Shown one piece after another: positions 13,541 through 25,384 of a stretch of DNA of 64,000 nt (its first letter is position 1; every line of letters begins with the position of its first letter). The notes below the pieces were generated by a model, which saw only the letters and a list, made by a program, of their open reading frames with translations, ran no database searches and was not told the origin of the DNA. Both the position numbers and the translations under genes were made by a program. This DNA is from Cocos nucifera (taxonomy: Eukaryota > Streptophyta > Magnoliopsida > Arecales > Arecaceae): positions 1-64,000 of the forward strand of contig QRFJ01005887.1 in NCBI GenBank assembly GCA_006176705.1, in the 5' to 3' direction.

Positions 13541-13844
13541 CAAGATGTTTTTTTTTTTTTTCTAAAGAACAGATTCAATGTGGGATACCATGTATCTTGT
13601 TATCCGATTTAACAGTAAAATTTTGTATGAGCGGTATTTCCAGACAGAGAATGACTTGACTTGGTTTTGATGTGTCATCACTTTCTAAGTTTACCGAGCT
13701 GTTCGATCTTCATCGATCAACAGGCACGAGAGATGCATTGGAAAAAGTGAAGCACGCTGTCTTTCCGGTTCCAAAGACCGAAAGAAAGTGGGCAGTGGTT
13801 TCTGCGGAATAAGATGCCATTGCCAAAGTGAATTTTCGCAAGCG

Positions 13845-14140
13845 GTGGAGCTGATCCTTCGATATTTGAAGAAGCCATAGAATTTTAGCTTATATTTGGG
13901 AGGCTCTTTTTTGGATGTCGTTGGTTTTTTCGATGCAGCTCATGCCGGTTGTAGGGAAACTAGTAGATGAGATGGTGCAGTAGGATATGCGATGTGCGGC
14001 AGCGACCAGAGCCAAAATTGTTTTGCATCACCGAATTGATGTGAAATATCTATGGCATTCGATGAGATCTCATTTTGAATCAACAGATACTCTATGCTGC
14101 TGGTCCAGAGATTTTAAATCGGTGGACCGTGCTTTGAAGT
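13845..14140 (+). pseudogene. Remnant of a copia RNase H region
   Basis: Broken translation gives VELILRYLKKP and then DVVGFFDAAHAGCRET (about 13913-13960). This resembles the RT end and first RNase H motif (VGFSDADYAG) of copia polyproteins. Stops and indels follow. About 90 bp (13955-14045) recur at 41400-41500, next to another WAK-related duplication, so this remnant seems to have been duplicated with its neighbours. Confidence 0.45.
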
Positions 14141-14539
14141 AGCTATGACATACTAAGTTACTTCAATATAGTGAGTGGAGAGAAGCTAGGACTAGCACAT
14201 TCAAAAGTATGCAATTATAGAGACAACTACAAAGATAGATCACTGTTAAGACGAAGCTCAATTTGTAAAAGCAACCTTCTTATATCATATCTGTATATTT
14301 TTGAAAGTTTTAGTCTTAGGCCGAGCAAAGATATATAGCTACGAGGAGAGATTATCCCTTAGAATTATTTTTTCTTAATTCCATGAAGATTTGTTGTCTT
14401 TCTAGAGTCTAGTTAAATCTACTATATATGATAATTAAGAAGGTTCTCAAATCTCGGTGCATGAATTGATGGATGGTTTTTCTCTAAGAGAATCGCAACT
14501 CGTTGTTTCATATCAGATCTATTCCATCAATTATAGCAA

Positions 14540-15035
14540 TCCTATTTATACAAAATTTGTAATTAAATATTTTATGTATATAACCCCCATAAATATGACT
14601 TAGTGTATATTTATCCTCCAAAAATCACTATTTGCATATATAGCTCTAAGATCATCTTCTTTTTGCAATGATACATCTCCCATTAGATTTTTAACTAATA
14701 GTTTTAAAAATTATAATTTTAAATCTTAAAGATGTTTATGAACCTTTTGCATCAATACTCTTAAAATTTAACACTTATTTTGTGTGGTAAAGAGCAATGA
14801 TTTATAACCTTTTAGGGCTGCAAATGAAAAATGATAATAACTTTGTTTTATACTTGAAGCAACCATCTACTAATACAATTAGTCAAATATCTTATGGGAG
14901 GGGAATCCTTGGAAAATAGAAAGATTTGAAGATATACGTACGCATGCAAATAGTGAATTTTGAAGGATAAACAAGTAGTAAGTCATATCTGCAAGGGGAT
15001 ATATGTAAAATTCTAAATTATTTAAGAGTATTGTT
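14540..15035. mobile_element. MITE copy 2 with long imperfect terminal inverted repeats
   Basis: The left arm has ATAAATATGACTTAGTGTAT then AAAAATCACTATTTGCATAT. The complement of the right arm (about 14930-15030) has AGATATGACTTACTACTTG then AAATTCACTATTTGCATGCG. The arms are therefore imperfect inverted repeats of about 80-90 bp around a non-coding core. Related copies lie at 6885 and 36890, and a 65-bp fragment at 57349. It sits just downstream of the kinase exon's 3' flank. Confidence 0.65.
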
Positions 15036-15500
15036 TTGGTTCTTTTTATTTGTTCCATGCCATTCATGCTTTCTTTTCTAACGACCCTTCAATCAATTTA
15101 ACCAAAACCATCCTCTACAGGTACGAGCAAACATGTAATTAATCTTCAACAAGCTCTAAGAACCCTAGAAGCAACCAATAGTATTTAGCACTTAACAACT
15201 CATACCAGCAGGGTAAATTAAACTAAGAACCCTGGTACTTGGTACACGTCATCAAACGGTATGTCATAGATAAATTTGAAATACTCAGTAGTACAAATGA
15301 CATAATTACATCAATAAGTATATATGTAGCTAGATCACTGGTTTTTATCACTTAGATCTTCCATAGTATAATATGTAAATCAGCAGCAAAATACAAAGTT
15401 CAAAATAATAATTTTACGAGTATATGCATAGGAAAGTAGGAAGCATAAATAGCACTATCTCAACAGCTCTCTACAAAAAGAGCAGTTTCTCACAAATTCA

Positions 15501-16684
15501 TCACCGTGGGAGATCCATGGAAGCTAACATGTCACGTTCCAAACTATATCGTCCGCTTGCCCTCTTAGTGCATCCACTTGAAGGTCCAATCCCACCTAGC
15601 AAGCGTTCCATTTCCTCGGGATTTTGGAGAGCCAGCTGCTGCTTGTGGGACCTCCTTAGCCCTTCTAACTCTATGGCAACTTCTTTCATGGTTGGCCTTT
15701 CTTCTCCTTTCAAATTTAAGCATCCTCTGGCAAGTTGTGCAACTACAACCAGTTGCTCCATTCTGGCTTCCTCTATAATTTGAGGCTCTATCAGTTGAAG
15801 GAGGTGCTGCTCATCAAACATCAATGTGAAAAAGGTAGCTAGATTTCTGTGATCTTCTGACCTAGCAAAAGATACTGGAATCTCTCTGGTTAATAGCTCT
15901 ACAAGAACCACCCCAAAGCTATAAACATCGCTCTTCTCCATTAGCTTGCTTGTGTGAAAGTACTCTGGATCCAAGTATCCAAATGTCCCTTGCACAATTG
16001 TGGTTATATGTGTTTGATCAAATGGGACCGACCTGGAAGCTCCAAAATCTGATACTTTAGCTGTATAATTCTCATCTAACAGTATGTTTGCGGACTTGAC
16101 ATCTCTATGAATGATTGGTACTGAAGTAGTTGAGTGCAGATATGCCAATGCTCCAGCAGCTTCTGTTGCTATCCTTAGACGATCCTCCCATGGCATTGAG
16201 AAACCATGACTCTCACCATGGATACGGTGAAAAAGGGTTCCGTTGGATATAAACTCGTACACAAGTAATGGGACTTGGGCCTCTAAACAGCATCCTAAGA
16301 GTCTGACAACATTCCTATGATTGATTTGAGAAAGGATGATGATCTCATTGATGAATTGCTCCACCTGGCTCCCATCAACCAATTTGGACTTCTTGATGGC
16401 AACAACGTTTTGGCTCGGCAAAACACCCTTGTATACGGTACCATATCCACCACGACCAAGGATCTGGTTCTCATTGAAGTTGTTGGTTGCCTTTTCCAGT
16501 TCCTCTATGCTGAAGATCTTTATTGTTGCGTTAGAACCTTGACTTAAGATTTGCTGCTGCAGAAACAAGCCTCCATTTTGTTGAAAGAACTTGGCTTTCA
16601 TCTGGATTAGTTTCCTTTTCTTCAAGATCCAATAGAACAACAAACTTCCAATGATTAGAATAAACAAGACGCTTAAACCCACAC
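15501..16684 (-). CDS. Wall-associated receptor kinase, exon 3 (transmembrane and kinase domain)
   Basis: This intact 3' exon encodes residues 351-744 of the proposed protein. A minus-strand acceptor (GCCGCAG) ends at 16685, and the phase-1 codon completes the split glycine of exon 2. Residues about 355-372 form a transmembrane helix, followed by KKRK. The kinase has the glycine loop GRGGYG (427-432), the ATP-binding lysine in VAIKK (448), catalytic IIHRDVKSANILLD (HRD at 543-545), DFG (563-565) and GTFGYLDPEYF in the activation segment. It is therefore an RD-type Ser/Thr kinase with no missing key residue. It would face the cytoplasm and signal from cell-wall sensing. It ends with TGA at 15501. 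An open frame beginning GTG at 16682 is not a real start. Confidence 0.9.
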
Positions 16685-17162
16685 CTGCGGCATATAAGCA
16701 GCAAGAAGTTCAGTTTTAAAAAATATCAGTTGATGGTAGTTCTTAACAGTAAGGGCAGGACATGGTTTTATTGCTAAGCTTTGAAATTTAAACAACATGA
16801 GGAATTTTACCACTCTAATTGTAGGCTTGTTTGTTCAGCAACAAATACTACTGCATGACATTATATCGATCATCAATAGTTAGATTTGAAGCAAATGTTA
16901 CATCAGATTTCTAGAGGGCCAGTTAAATTCTATTCTCATAAGGAATTAATAACATGCTTAAAACATATCATTAGCTATGCTTCTTAGTGAAAAATATTTT
17001 TTTTAAGAAATATTTGGGAGAAAAATGTAATCACAGAGCTAAGGGGTGTCTTTTGAGCAACTTCAGATGACAACGCCATATCCAATGCATTAGTGTATGG
17101 TAGTAAAACTAAACAAAAATTACAAGAAATGCTAATAGAAAACATTCCCACACCGCCCTCCC
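16685..17162 (-). other. Original WAK intron sequence next to the kinase exon, duplicated at 43751-44031
   Basis: The stretch 16840-17120 aligns with 43751-44031 in the same orientation. Shared blocks include CATTATATCGATCATCAA/CATTATCTTGATCATCAAC, AATTAATAACAT and GGTAGTAAAACTAAACAA. It therefore predates the retrotransposon insertions and marks a segmental duplication of the WAK intron. No coding sequence is seen. Confidence 0.65.
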
Positions 17163-18708
17163 TGTTGGGATAGATCTTTTAATTGCAGAATACGGATCAC
17201 TCGCCCAAGCTCATAACAGCATCCAAGAAAGATAAATATTGATGCTATGCGAGAAAGAAAAAAGAAAGAACCATAAATAAACACAATAAAATACGTGCAT
17301 TGGCCTCAAGCCCATCTCCATGGGATGTGCAAAACTTCACTATGCGAGATAAAATCAAACAAATACAAATAGGGATGTGCAAATGGTTTAGTTAACCAAA
17401 AAATAACCAAACCATTAATTATTTTGGTGTTTGGTTCGATTTTTCTTCTGAAAATTTCGGTTTTGGTTTAAAACCAAACTAAAGTTTTTTAATTGGTTCG
17501 GTCTTCGGCTTTTAATTTGATAACTTCAGTTAACTGAAAACTAAAATAGCTGACTAAAGATAAATATTATATTGATAGATTACAAAGAGCTTGAGGTAAT
17601 TTTATTAAATTAAGCTTTTTTTAAAAAAATAATTTGTTGCTGATTTCAATTTTAATAATAATACTAAGCCCAAGTATAATTATGTAGTTTAAATAATGAA
17701 ATTATTAAAAAATTTAATAAGTCCAAACCAAAATTAAAAGCTTAGAACGACAAAGCCCAAAATCGAATTACCAAAAATTATTTCGGTTTGGTTTGTTCGA
17801 TTTTATGCTATTTCGGTTCAGTTTTTGGTTCTATAAAATGCAAGTTCGAAAGTTCGATTTTTCAAAATTTTGATTCGGTTTGAACTGAAAAAATTGAATG
17901 CACACATCTAAATATAAGAGGAACTCACCTCTCAACCCTTATACAAAAGTCTTTCAATAAGAAGCCCCAAAATCTTTATAAAAGCTCTTTGAAACTTCTC
18001 AATAAGCTCTCAGCACCACCAAAACGTTACCAGCTATCCGATGCAATAAACAACTCGTCAATCGGAGTTATATAGACTCTAGAAACCTTGAAATAGTATT
18101 TCAGTAGAAGACTGGATCCTAAACATATCCGAGAACCCTTTTTTAGCTGTCCGATCGTGACCGGCTCGAATCACAACCATCCGATCACACAATTAGCCTC
18201 CAGATCAAGCCCGGACTCTTTCTAGACCGTCGGATCTCGATCGACTCGCTCCTAGGCTGTCGAATCGTGCAAAAATGTCCAGATCACGCCCGAAAACGTT
18301 GTCCGCCATCCGATCACGACCGGCTCTCTCCTGAGCCATTGGATCGTGATCGGTCCACGCTTGTAGCAGTGAGCCGCGAAGAAAGGATGGTCCACAGTGG
18401 ACCGTGCTACATCGCCTAGGCCTGGCGCCCGTGCAGCCCGCACCCATGTGCGCACATCTGGGACGGCCCAGTGCCAGCACACTGCTGGCCTAGCCCGCAC
18501 CTCTTGCGGCCTACGCCGGCCTGCACTGGCCTATGGGCCCCTCCGACATCCCGTAGGCCATACAACCTATCACAGCCTGCTCCATCGTGCGTATCTCCTC
18601 CATCTGGACTCTGTTTAGGCTATTTTTGGGCTCATTAGATTCCATTCGTCATTCTGGACCTTATTTTAGGCTTATTATGAATTGAATCTCAAGATATTTT
18701 TCTCAACA
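17163..18708 (-). mobile_element. LTR 1 of a three-LTR copia array
   Basis: Read on plus it starts TGTTGGGATAGATC and ends TTTTTCTCAACA; the element runs on the minus strand. It aligns with the LTRs at 20303-21294 and 22815-23749 throughout, including the unusual GC-rich half (CCGATCGTGACCGG-type repeats and GGCCTG-rich sequence). It is longer because a 541-bp MITE sits inside it (17370-17910). Without the MITE and its duplication it is about 1.0 kb, like the others. ORFs in the GC-rich half are not genes. Confidence 0.85.
17370..17910. mobile_element. hAT-type MITE nested in LTR 1
   Basis: It begins TAGGGATGTGCA and ends TGCACACATCTA, imperfect 12-bp inverted ends typical of hAT MITEs. The subterminal regions carry repeated GGTTTGGTTCGAT/ACCAAACC-like motifs in inverse order. 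The flanks AATACAAA (17362-17369) and AATATAAG (17911-17918) are an 8-bp target duplication with two changes. The uninterrupted sister LTRs read AATACAAG or a close variant there. It encodes nothing. Confidence 0.85.
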
Positions 18709-20302
18709 ATCTTCACTTCGACTCGATGTTCAACCTCCACCTATCTCTGAGAGCCTATGATCCATCTCACCCCCCATCCTGGGACATGCCTGTTGTCTCA
18801 TGGATGGACAAATATGGGAGTCAAGCCAGGCCACTCGATCCCACCTCCATCAGGGGCTATGTCCACTCAGACTAAAGATCTGCTCGAAAAAATCTCCTAT
18901 GGCAATAGAAACTTCACTCTACGATATCGCCTCTTATTCTCCTTAGTCTCTCATCTCGTGCTCGATCCACCTCCACCTAAAGCTCCATCTTGCACTAGAC
19001 TCGCTCTGGCTCCTGAAGCTCCACCTCGCACTGGACTCCCTAGCAGATAGTAATGTCCTCTCCTCTTTTTTTCCTCTAAAATAATCCTATCGCTGTGCAT
19101 GACCTTCAGGATTCCATCATCAGTTACCCATCTGTAATCATTTGAATCCAGTCCATTCAGTGAGATCAGATTCTAGCTGAAATTGGATATGTATCGGATC
19201 TCTCCCAATCCTCTCACTACACCATCATGTGTCCTCCAGCTGACTATTTCGATGTCTCAAATCGTACAGCTCGATCTATATCCGGTAGATGAATAGTACC
19301 CTCACTGCTCTCCAAAGAGTCAAATTGCTTTTCTCCAACAAACATGATAGTTACATATAGAATCTAAAATTCATTACTGAAAAAAAGTAGATACCTCATC
19401 AGATATCACTAAGACATCATCCTCTGACTCGCTACCGATCGTCGCTGCAGTAGCCCTCGTCCGATCTTTGAGTTGATGGCAATTTTAGACATGATGCCCC
19501 AACTCATCACACCGGTAGCATCTGATCTTGTTGGCGTCTCTCGTCTTAGACGTGAATCATCCTCCTCGCGATCCTTTGTCACTTCGTCTGCTGCCACCTG
19601 CTCCTGCGAAAATCGCCAAAACTGAGCTACCACCATCTGAGCTTGAAGCTGGGTTCTTCCTTTTGAGAACCTCGTTTTGGAGCATCGCCGCAGTGACCTC
19701 ATCCATCTTGATGGTGCTCTTTCCCACTAGAAGAGTAGTCATCAAGAACTCATACGAAGAAAAAAGCAACGCTAGCAAGACCAACGTCCTAATCTTCTCT
19801 TCAACCTTATCATCTATACTGAGAAAATCAGTGAGAATCTTTTGAAAGTAGCTAAGATATTCTACACGCTCTGTCCCTCGTCCATCCGTGGTTGGTAGAA
19901 CTACCTCCAGAGGAAGAGGGTGTTGGTGAGGGACTTTGTCATGTACAATTTCTAGAGCTTCGACCATAGCAACGTCAGAAAAATCTCGCCAAGTATATGA
20001 ATCACCACCTCATCCGTCAGGTACATGTAGATGGTACTCACCATCTAATCTGTAGCTGCTCCCAAATCCTCTTCTCTATGATGGCTGGCTTCTTCTCATT
20101 CAAGAGAGTATAGATCAATCTATATTGGATGAGCATATCCTTGATCCTCGCTTGCTACAAGAAGAAATTGCTCTTCCTATCGAACCGGTTGATCTCCATC
20201 TTGATTGTGCTTGTTTTCTCCATCTTCTAATCTCGATCAACACCATCTCTGTCTGGACCGTCTGATACCACTTTTCCATAGTAACCAGGCTTTGATACCA
20301 AT
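18709..20302 (-). pseudogene. Copia gag and pre-integrase fragment (internal region A of the array)
   Basis: On the minus strand a tRNA-type primer-binding site (TTGGTATCAAAG) at 20302-20291 is followed by a decayed gag starting near 20222. Motifs include INRFDRKSNF, EKKPAIIEKRIWEQL, then YFQKILTDFLSI and GKSTIKMDEVTAA of UBN2-type gag. A basic serine-rich tail and a zinc-knuckle-like stretch follow near 19500-19560. After SESEDDVLVISDEVS (about 19400) a pre-integrase-like LDSNDYRWVTDDGILKVMH is seen near 19090-19150. Integrase, RT and RNase H are absent; coding sequence ends about 400 bp before LTR 1. This internal region is a deletion derivative with many stops. Confidence 0.75.
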
Positions 20303-21294
20303 TTTTAGGATAGATCTCTCAATTGCGGAATACAGATCACCAATCAAGATCACAACAATATCCAAGAAAGATAGATATCGATGCCATACGAAAAAGAAAG
20401 AAGAAAGAACCACAAAAAAACATAATAAAATATGTGGATTGGCCTTAAGCCTATCTCTACGGGACGTGCAAAACTTTACTATGAGAGAGAAAATCAAATA
20501 GATACAAGAGAAAATCATCTCTCAATCCTTATATAAGAGTCTCTCAATAAGAAGTCCCAAGACTCATAAAAGCTCTCTGAAATCTCTCAATAAGCCTTTC
20601 GATACGATCAAGATATCACTAGCTATCTGATGTAACAAACGACTCATCAATCGAAGTTATATAAACTTTAAAAATTCTGAAACAGTATTTCAGTAGGAGA
20701 CTAGGTCCTAAACATACTCGAGAATTCTTTTTAGCCATCCGATCGTGACCAGCTTGAACCACAACCATCCAATCATGCAATCAGCCTTCAGATCAAGCCC
20801 AAATTCTTTCTGGACCGTCGGATCTCGATCCGCTCGCTCCTGGGCCATCAGATCATGAAAAAACATCGAGATCACGCCCGAAAATGTTGTCCACCATCCG
20901 ATCGTGACCGTCTCTATCTTGAGCCATCGGATCACGATCAGTTCATGCCTGTAGTAGTAAGCCACGAAGAGATGGCGGTCCATGGTGGACCGCGCTACAT
21001 CGCCTTGGCCTAGGCGCTCGCACGGCCCGCTCCCGCGTGCATGTCTAAGCTGGCCTAGTGCCAACATGCCACCAGCCTGGTCCATGCTACCTCGGCCTAC
21101 ACCGGCCTGCATTGGCCTGTGGGCTCCTCCGACGGCCTGTGGGCCGTACAACCTATCCCGACCTACTCCCTCGTGCGTATTTCCTCCATCTGGGTTTTAT
21201 TTGGATTGTTCTTAGGCTCATTGGCTTCCGTTCGTCATCCTAGATCTCATTTTTTGCTTATTATGGACTGAATCTCGAGATATTTTTCTCAATA
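20303..21294 (-). mobile_element. LTR 2 of the copia array
   Basis: It starts TTTTAGGATAGATCTCTCAA (mutated TGTTGGGATAG) and ends TTTTTCTCAATA. It is co-linear with LTRs 1 and 3 over about 990 bp and has no MITE. It serves as the shared LTR between two truncated internal regions: minus-strand primer-binding site on its left, polypurine-like sequence on its right. Confidence 0.85.
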
Positions 21295-22814
21295 TTCTCT
21301 ACCTCGACTCAATGTTTGACCACCATCTGTCTCTAAGAGCTTGTGATCCATCTCGCCCCCATGTCTTGAGGCATGCCTACTATCTCATGGATGGGCAAAT
21401 ATGGAAGTCGAGCCAAGCCGCTCGATCTCACCTCCGCCATGGACTGTATCTACTCTGACCAAAGATCTGCTCGAAAATATCTCACGATAATAGAAACTTC
21501 ACTCTGTGATGTCGCCTCTCGTCCTTCCAAGTCTCTCGTCTCATGCCCAATCCACCTCCATCTGGAGCTCCACCTCGCACTGGACTTCCTCTAGCTCCTG
21601 AAGCTCCACCTCGCACTGAGTTCCAAACTAGATAGTAATATTCTCTCATCCTCTTCTTCTCCTTTAGAATGACTCTATCATAGTGCATGACCTTCAGGAT
21701 TCCATCACCACCTACCCACTTGTAGTCATTTGAATCCAGTCTGCTCATTCCGCCTAAAATTGGATATGTATTAGAACTTCCTCAATTTTCTCACTATACC
21801 ATCATGTGTCCTCTAGTTGACCATTCTGATGCCTCTAATCACACAACTCGATCTATACGGTAGATGAACAGTACCCTCACTATTCTTTAGAAAGTCAAAC
21901 TGCTCCTCTCTGCAATAAATTTGATAGATGCATGCAGAATCTAAAATCCACTACTAGAAAGTAGATACCTTATCAGATATCACTAGGACATCATCCTCTG
22001 ACTCGCTATTGGCCGTCGCTGCAGTAGCCCTCATCCGATCTTTGAGTTGAGGACCCCTCATCCTGGATTTGGATCATTCTCCTTGCGATCCTCTGCTGCT
22101 CCATTTGTTGTCACTTCTCCAAATATCGCCAAAGTTGAGCTACTACCATCTATGCTCAAAGCTGGGTTCTCTCTTCTGAGAACCTCGTTCTGGAGAATCG
22201 CCGCAGTGACCTTGTCCATTTTGATGGTACTCTTCTCCACTAGAAGAGCAATCATCAAAAACTCATACGATGGGAGAAGCGATGCTAGCAAGATCAACAC
22301 TCTAGTCTTCTCCTCAATCTTCTTACCTACATAAAGAAGATCATTGAGAATTTTTTGAAAGTGGTCGAGATGCTCCTGTACGATCTGCTCCTTGTCCATC
22401 TACAGTTGATAGAACTGCCTCCAGAGGAAGAGAGTGTTGGTGAGGAACTTTGTCATATACAACTCCTTAAGCTTCGACCATAGTACTGTTGGAGAAGTCT
22501 CGTCAAGTACATAAATCACCACCTCATCTGTCAGGTATATACAAATGGTACTCACCGGCTGCATCTGTAGCCGCTCCCAGGTTCTCTTCTCTATGGTGGC
22601 TGGCTTCTCATTTCAAAGAACATCGATCAATCCATGTTGGATGAGCACGTCCTTCACCTTCACTTGCCATAAGGAGAAATTGCTCTTTCCATCGAACCGA
22701 TTGATCTCCACCTTGATTGTCCTTATCTTCTCCATCTTCTAATCTCGATCAACATTATCTTTGCCTAGACTGCCCAATACCATTTGTCCATGGTAGTCAG
22801 GCTCTGATACCAAT
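21295..22814 (-). pseudogene. Copia gag and pre-integrase fragment (internal region B of the array)
   Basis: This second copy has the same truncated internal structure as region A. A minus-strand primer-binding site, TTGGTATCAGAGC (about 22814-22802), is intact. Gag decays from about 22740 and includes QEHLDHFQKILNDLLYV, ILLASLLPSYEFLM and EKSTIKMDKVTAAILQNE (22399-22150). Then SESEDDVLVIS near 21995 and LDSNDYKWVGGDGILKVMH near 21740-21690. The deletion end point seems the same as in region A. This suggests that the two came from one deleted element by unequal LTR recombination rather than two insertions. Confidence 0.75.
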
Positions 22815-23749
22815 TATTGGGGTAGATCTCTCAATTATGGAATACGGATCATCCCCCCAAGATCATAACAGCATCCAAAAAAGATAGACGTCGATGCCAC
22901 GTGAGAAAGGAAGAAGAAAGAACCACAAACAAACACAATAAAATACGTAGATTGGCCTCAAGCCTACCTCTATAGGATGTGCAAAACTTCACTATGAGAG
23001 ATAAAATCAAAAAAATACAAGAGGAACTCATCCCTCAACTCTTGTACAAGAATCTCTCAACAAGAAACCCCAAAATCCTCATAAAGACTCTCTGAAATCT
23101 CTCAATAAGCTTCTTAACACCACCAAGATGTCACCAACTATCCCATGCAATAAATGACTAATCAATTGGAGTTATATAAACTCTAAAAATCCTGAAATAG
23201 TATTTCAGTAAAAGACTGGAACCTAAACATACACGAGAACCCTTTCTGACCGTCCGATCGTGACCGGCTTGAACCACAGCCGTCCAATCGCACAATCAAC
23301 CTCCAAATCAAGCCCAGACTCTTTATGGACCATCGGATCTCGATCGGCTCACTTATAGGCTATCGGATTGTGCAAAAACGTCCAGATCATGTCCAAAAAT
23401 GTTGTCCACTGTCCGATCGCAATTGGCTCTCCTAAGCCATCGGATCGTGATCGATCCACACCTGTGCCTAGGCCTAGGCACCCGTGCCCGCACGCGCGTG
23501 TCTGGGCCAGCCCAGTGCCAATGCGCTACTGGCTTGGCCCATGTCGCCTGTGGTCTGCACCATCCTAACTAGCCTGTGGGCCCCTCCAACGGCCCATGGG
23601 CCATACAATCTGTCCCGACCTGCTCCCTCGTGCATCTCCTCCGTCTGGACTCCATTTGGACTGTTCTTAGGCTCATTGGATTTCGTTCGTCATTCTGGAC
23701 CTCATTTTAGGCTTATTATGGACCGAATCTTGAGACATTTTTCTCAACA
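22815..23749 (-). mobile_element. LTR 3 of the copia array
   Basis: It starts TATTGGGGTAGATCTCTCAA and ends TTTTTCTCAACA, co-linear with LTRs 1 and 2. The flank after it (CCCTCC, 23750-23755) matches CCCTCC just before LTR 1 (17156-17161, with one extra C before the LTR). This suggests that the whole array is bordered by one target duplication. Confidence 0.85.
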
Positions 23750-23754
23750 CCCTC

Positions 23755-23960
23755 CAGGATTAATTGGATAATTTAAAAATTGATCATTTTTACCGAAGTA
23801 AGATAATTTGTTTGTCAAGCACTTCCTTTTGGAACTCTACTTAATCACAACCTTGTTGATTAGGTTTTTTCCTTCATTATTTGAAGGTGGATCCCATTCA
23901 CATCACAATCCAAAAACAAGATAAGCGGGCATATCATACAATGTGTCCTGATAATAATTA
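23755..23960 (-). other. WAK intron sequence resumed, duplicated at 45690-45860
   Basis: Right after the LTR array, 23795-23950 aligns with 45695-45850. Shared blocks include GATAATTTGTTTGTC, CTACTTAATCACAACCTT/CTACTCCATCACAGTCTT and CACATCACAATCCAAAA. Together with 16840-17120 versus 43751-44031, this shows that the LTR array split an older intron that exists elsewhere without it. Confidence 0.65.
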
Positions 23961-23999
23961 CTTTTGAAAAGATAAAACTTTGTTAGGTAGTTACGTATG

Positions 24000-24545
24000 A
24001 TAAGAAGTCTATTATCAAAAATTTTAAAAGCTTTTAAACCATTAGATAGTTATTAGACCTTAAGAAACTACCATAACGTTAAAAAAAAAAAAAAATGTAG
24101 AGTTGCATCATTTCTAAGAATGCATGTATGCATCATTTGAACTCTTATAAATCTTTCAAAATATGAGAAATAAATAATAACTTTCTTTGAACTCTTATAA
24201 ATCTTTTAAAATATGAGAAATAAATAATAACTTTCTTTCCTCTTCTAACTTTCAGTTTTTATAACGTTTCTTCTCTATAACTTTCCTCGATCATATAGTT
24301 TATCTTTCTAGGTGTCTTTCTTGATTAAATATGATTAAGAAGTACAATATTATCATCTTCAAGTCGAGTAATGTGTCATTGGGTAAGGGTTTCTTGGAGT
24401 CCTTTTACATGAAAAAGAAAAAAAAAAATTCTATCTTTAAGAAAGCTTCCTAGAAGTGTCTTATCTAATTGAATTCTCTTCCTTCATTTTCTACATGTTT
24501 GTTGCACTCTTTTCTGTTTCTTTGAAACAACACAACAATTTAAAG
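24000..24545 (+). mobile_element. Probable 5' LTR region of a decayed copia element
   Basis: The segment is co-linear with 33230-33490. Shared blocks are TTTTATAACGTTTCTTCT/TTTCTATAATTCTCCTTC, GATTAAGAAGTACAAT/GATTAAAAAGTACAAT, then TTTTACAT and AAGTGTCTTA. The two flank the copia coding remnants at 24630-33020, as LTRs should. Exact ends were not determined. Confidence 0.5.
24136..24235. repeat. Two tandem 50-bp units
   Basis: The unit starting TTTGAACTCTTATAAATC occurs at 24136-24185 and again at 24186-24235 with a single C/T difference. It is a recent local duplication inside the LTR. Confidence 0.9.
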
Positions 24546-24629
24546 ATAATGATCATTCCAAATGATTCTACAGCTATCAAGATTCAAACTAAAAAAAAAA
24601 AAAAGGGAGGCCAGAAAGATTTGATGGGC

Positions 24630-25380
24630 TTAACTATAAGAGATGGATGATAAAAATTTATTATCAACTCACGATTACTAGAGTTGTTTGTGTTGATGGT
24701 GTCATATCCACAAGGAGAAGGAAGCAGTTGAGAGTATATAGAACAATCAAGAAGATGGCTAGAAGATAACTGCATATGCTACTATACTCTTCTTAATGCC
24801 ATGACTAATTAATGATCCGTTCAATATTTTAACAAGTATAGTATGACTTTAGAGTTGTGAAATGCTCTTCAATAAAGGTGTATTAACAAGCATACTAGAA
24901 ATCATTTTTTCCTAGTTAACAAGTACCATGATTTTAAAATGTATGATTCAAAATTCATTATTGAGCAAATAAATGCTTCCAATAATATTGCTAGTGAATG
25001 TACTGATACAGGTGAACTATTTTTTGAGACTTTCAAGGTTCTACAATTATTGCTAAACTTCCACCTTTATGGAAGGACTATCAAAGATATTAAAAATTAA
25101 GAAAAAAATTTGTGAAATTGGATGAATTGTTGCAACACATTCAAATTGAATATGAAGCATATAAAAGAGATAAACTTGAGAATCAAGGAAAGAATGAAGA
25201 CATTCATAATGTTGAAGCTCCAACATCCTCCTCTAAGAGTAAAAACAGCTCCAACATCCTCCTCTAACAGTAAAAACAAGTTTCATAATGAAAAAAAGAA
25301 GTCTACTAATGTCAAGAAGGAGGCTTTCAAGAAGGAGAATAAGCAAAACAAAGGTCCTTGTTATATTTGTGGAAAGATGA
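24630..25380 (+). pseudogene. Copia gag remnant
   Basis: Broken frames give KYHDFKMYDSKFIIEQINA (about 24925-24980), FKVLQ...LNFHLY, then NWMNCCNTFKLN. Next comes a lysine-rich linker and KGPCYICGK (about 25350-25376), the first half of a CCHC zinc knuckle. This resembles UBN2-type copia gag. The knuckle is cut after CxxC and unrelated sequence follows to about 26000. Several stops are present. Confidence 0.7.
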
Positions 25381-25384
25381 GATT

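Noticed and set aside
16317..16547. Plus-strand ORFs opposite the kinase
   Set aside because: They are shadows of the minus-strand kinase exon, which has all the conserved motifs.
16682..16682. GTG as an alternative start of a kinase-only protein
   Set aside because: It lies 2 bases inside the exon after a good splice acceptor and the phase fits exon 2, so it is an internal valine codon.
18205..18618. GC-rich ORFs on both strands that look like bacterial coding density
   Set aside because: The same sequence recurs in three LTRs of the copia array (also 20708-21243 and 23368-23771), so it is LTR sequence, not transferred DNA.
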